DNA of 64,000 nucleotides from Luzula sylvatica (lineage: Eukaryota > Streptophyta > Magnoliopsida > Poales > Juncaceae), in the NCBI GenBank assembly GCA_946800325.1, contig OX326959.1:44639566-44703565 (forward strand). Reading direction: 5' to 3'. The notes under the pieces were generated by a model, which made no database searches, had not been told where the DNA came from, and saw only the letters and a program-made list of their open reading frames with translations. Every line of letters begins with the position of its first letter. The first letter of the stretch is position 1. Of this stretch, positions 62,322 to 64,000 are shown in pieces. The translations under genes and the position numbers were made by a program.

Positions 62322-63274
62322 CAAGATCTCAGTGTTAATTTCTGTTCTTTGATGATTAATTATCGTTACAAAAATGACAAAATAAACTACAAGGATGAAC
62401 TCCAATCTTGTTATGGATTTAATTTTCTCGTTCTTTATTTTGTAAAGGGCTTTCTTTCTCTTCTTTTCTTTTCTTTTTCTTTTCTTTCTTTATATTCTTT
62501 TGTATATATATTGTGTTTCAAATTTGACAAGATCCAATCTTGATCTTGAAATGGTCAAGAATCGCCATTAATACCATTTTCTTTTTTCTTTTTGATGTTT
62601 CAAAAGGCGAATTCAGCATCGGGGTTTGCCGTAGAAGACGAGTGCAAGCTCAAATTCGTTGAATTGAAAGCGAAACGTACTTTCCGTTTCATTATCTTCA
62701 AGATCGACGAGAAGACTACACAGGTACTTTTTCTTCTCAATACAAAATTAAATAGGTCCAATTTCTAAAAATATCACGTATCCAACTTGTTTGCTTATTT
62801 TCTTGGATGAATATTCATCTTATTTATGCACATTAAATTATTTCTTAATGATGATTATATCTCATGAATTAATTAGGTAACCGTTGAGAAGTTGGGCCAG
62901 CCAGAAGAAAACTACGATAATTTCACGGCGAGTTTGCCAGAGAATGAGTGTCGTTACGCCGTGTACGACTTCGACTTCGTCACCCCTGATAACTGCCAGA
63001 AAAGCAAGATTTTCTTCATTGCATGGTATGGTCATTACTTTGTTACACTTCTTTGATTATGCATTGCAAAATTTAAATCCTATAATATCTAAAAAGTCTA
63101 ATTAAATTATTTTTCTAAATTAGGTCTCCTGATGGAGCCAGAATAAGGAGCAAGATGCTTTATGCGAGCACGAAGGATCGATTCAGAAGGGAACTTGATG
63201 GAATTCAAGTGGAACTACAAGCCACCGATCCGAGCGAAATGAGCATTGATGTGGTTAAAGGCCGTGCTTTCTAA
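62249..63274 (+). CDS. Actin-depolymerizing factor (ADF/cofilin)
   Basis: Binds and severs actin filaments and speeds monomer turnover. Four exons in frame: 62249-62251 (the ATG alone), 62607-62723, 62878 region (62877-63025) and 63124-63274, giving 139 residues, a normal ADF length. A first exon consisting of only the start codon followed by a larger intron is the known arrangement of plant ADF genes. The single ADF-H domain shows the N-terminal [10 protein letters not shown] with the regulatory serine near position 6, [33 protein letters not shown] and the actin-binding long helix region [20 protein letters not shown], ending [17 protein letters not shown]. Intron 1 begins with a (CT)n microsatellite (62,253-62,318). 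Confidence 0.95.
62253..62318. repeat. (CT)n microsatellite in ADF intron 1
   Basis: Runs of TCTC dinucleotides with one TATCTAGA interruption. It starts immediately after the donor GTCAG, so it sits in the intron that follows the start codon, where intron-mediated effects on plant ADF expression are known. Confidence 0.85.
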
Positions 63275-63759
63275 ATAAAAAGCTATCTCGTTGCGAAACT
63301 TATAAACTTCTATATGTTTGTTTATGATTTTTTTTGTTTTGTGTTTTTTCTTTCTTTTATTGGGTCTATCATGACTTGGTTTCGATCCTTGAAAGTCATG
63401 ATTGATTAGTTCTTTTATGTTTTTTGCGAACAAGTGGTGTTACGGATTTCAGTTTCGAATTTATGGTTTTTGCGAGGGTCTTAATAGAAGTATGTGTTCT
63501 CTTTATTATGTGCAAAAAATAGATGGTTATATTGAAAAACTATTGATTTCTTGTTTTCATTTTTGTTAATTGTTAATTTCATTATTTCTCAGAATTTTTG
63601 CTGAGTTCATTACAAATTAACCTACAAAGTTACATAGAAGACCCTCTCTTTCTCTCCTAAATAGCAAATACATGCTTTTCCAATAAATACATAAATGAGT
63701 CAAATTCTGTTAAAAAAGTTTATAAAATTAAGAGAAAAAGAGGGAAATTAATTAATCTT

Positions 63760-63879
63760 CTATTTGTTATGAACTGATGGTCCTCTTTGGGCAGTTTGAT
63801 AATCCATTGTAACTAATTCTGTTAACTCTAATTTTTCTTCCTGGAATTGAAGCCCTAACAATTTTCGCACCGTCATTAC
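63760..63879 (-). CDS. Probable 3' terminal exon of an unidentified gene (partial)
   Basis: On the minus strand, an acceptor-like TATATATACAG is followed by 39 open codons (VMTVRKLLGLQFQEEKLELT... QRGPSVHNK) and a TAG stop. It reads as amphipathic coding sequence, and the upstream part of the gene would lie beyond the right edge. I do not recognise the family. A chance open frame is possible at this length. Confidence 0.35.
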   Translation of the reverse strand, partial: VMTVRKLLGLQFQEEKLELTELVTMDYQTAQRGPSVHNK

Positions 63880-64000
63880 CTGTATATATAAATAACCGAA
63901 TATTTAGTGATAACATACAAAATAATTTTAGGATTAAGATATAAAGCCCATTTCTCATTGATATGTGATAAGTGGAATGTGGTGCAGTGATAAGAAAAAT

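Noticed and set aside
62229..62543. 104-codon frame overlapping the ADF start
   Set aside because: It runs through the (CT)n intron 1; the ADF exon structure explains this region.

Overview
This window is plant nuclear DNA, most likely from a eudicot. The coding genes are split by short introns with canonical GT/AG borders, and the proteins are typical of flowering plants: a RopGEF with a PRONE domain, a multiple-C2 (MCTP) membrane protein, a theta-class glutathione S-transferase, an ADF/cofilin and a CACTA transposon. I cannot name the species. All exon borders below were placed by eye from splice consensus, reading frame and family resemblance.

Layout. (1) Positions 1 to about 4,285 are a tandem array of a ~124-bp satellite arranged as alternating A/B dimers (~248 bp). 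(2) From about 4,285 to 33,160 lies a second, unrelated AT-rich satellite with ~165-178-bp monomers; at 5.0-9.3 kb it forms a regular four-monomer higher-order repeat of ~700 bp. (3) That array is split at 11,841-21,592 by a 9.75-kb CACTA (En/Spm-like) transposon with CACTACAACA termini, an AGA target duplication, CCGTCCC-rich subterminal repeats and two genes, a TNPD-like transposase (with one frameshift in a run of seven A) and a TNPA/Ptta-like protein. (4) From 33.2 kb on the DNA is gene-bearing. In order: RopGEF (-), class 3 lipase (-), a 3.45-kb foldback Mutator-like element plus a degenerate relative, a small BORCS6-like coiled-coil gene (+), MCTP (-), an AT-rich gap with a MITE, a theta-GST pseudogene (-), a pentanucleotide AT array, an intact theta-GST (-), a 0.93-kb near-perfect palindromic Mutator-like element, an ADF gene (+), and the 3' terminal exon of an unidentified gene (-) at the right edge.

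The genes do not form one pathway. RopGEF (Rop GTPase activation) and ADF (actin turnover) both act in polarized growth, and MCTPs act at membrane contacts and plasmodesmata, but their proximity is probably chance. The clearest stories here are structural: two satellites meeting at a sharp junction, a transposon inserted cleanly in one of them, a gene whose stop codon is under 200 bp from satellite DNA, a tandem GST duplication in which one copy has decayed, and three inverted-repeat elements of Mutator type (two with perfect 9-bp target duplications).
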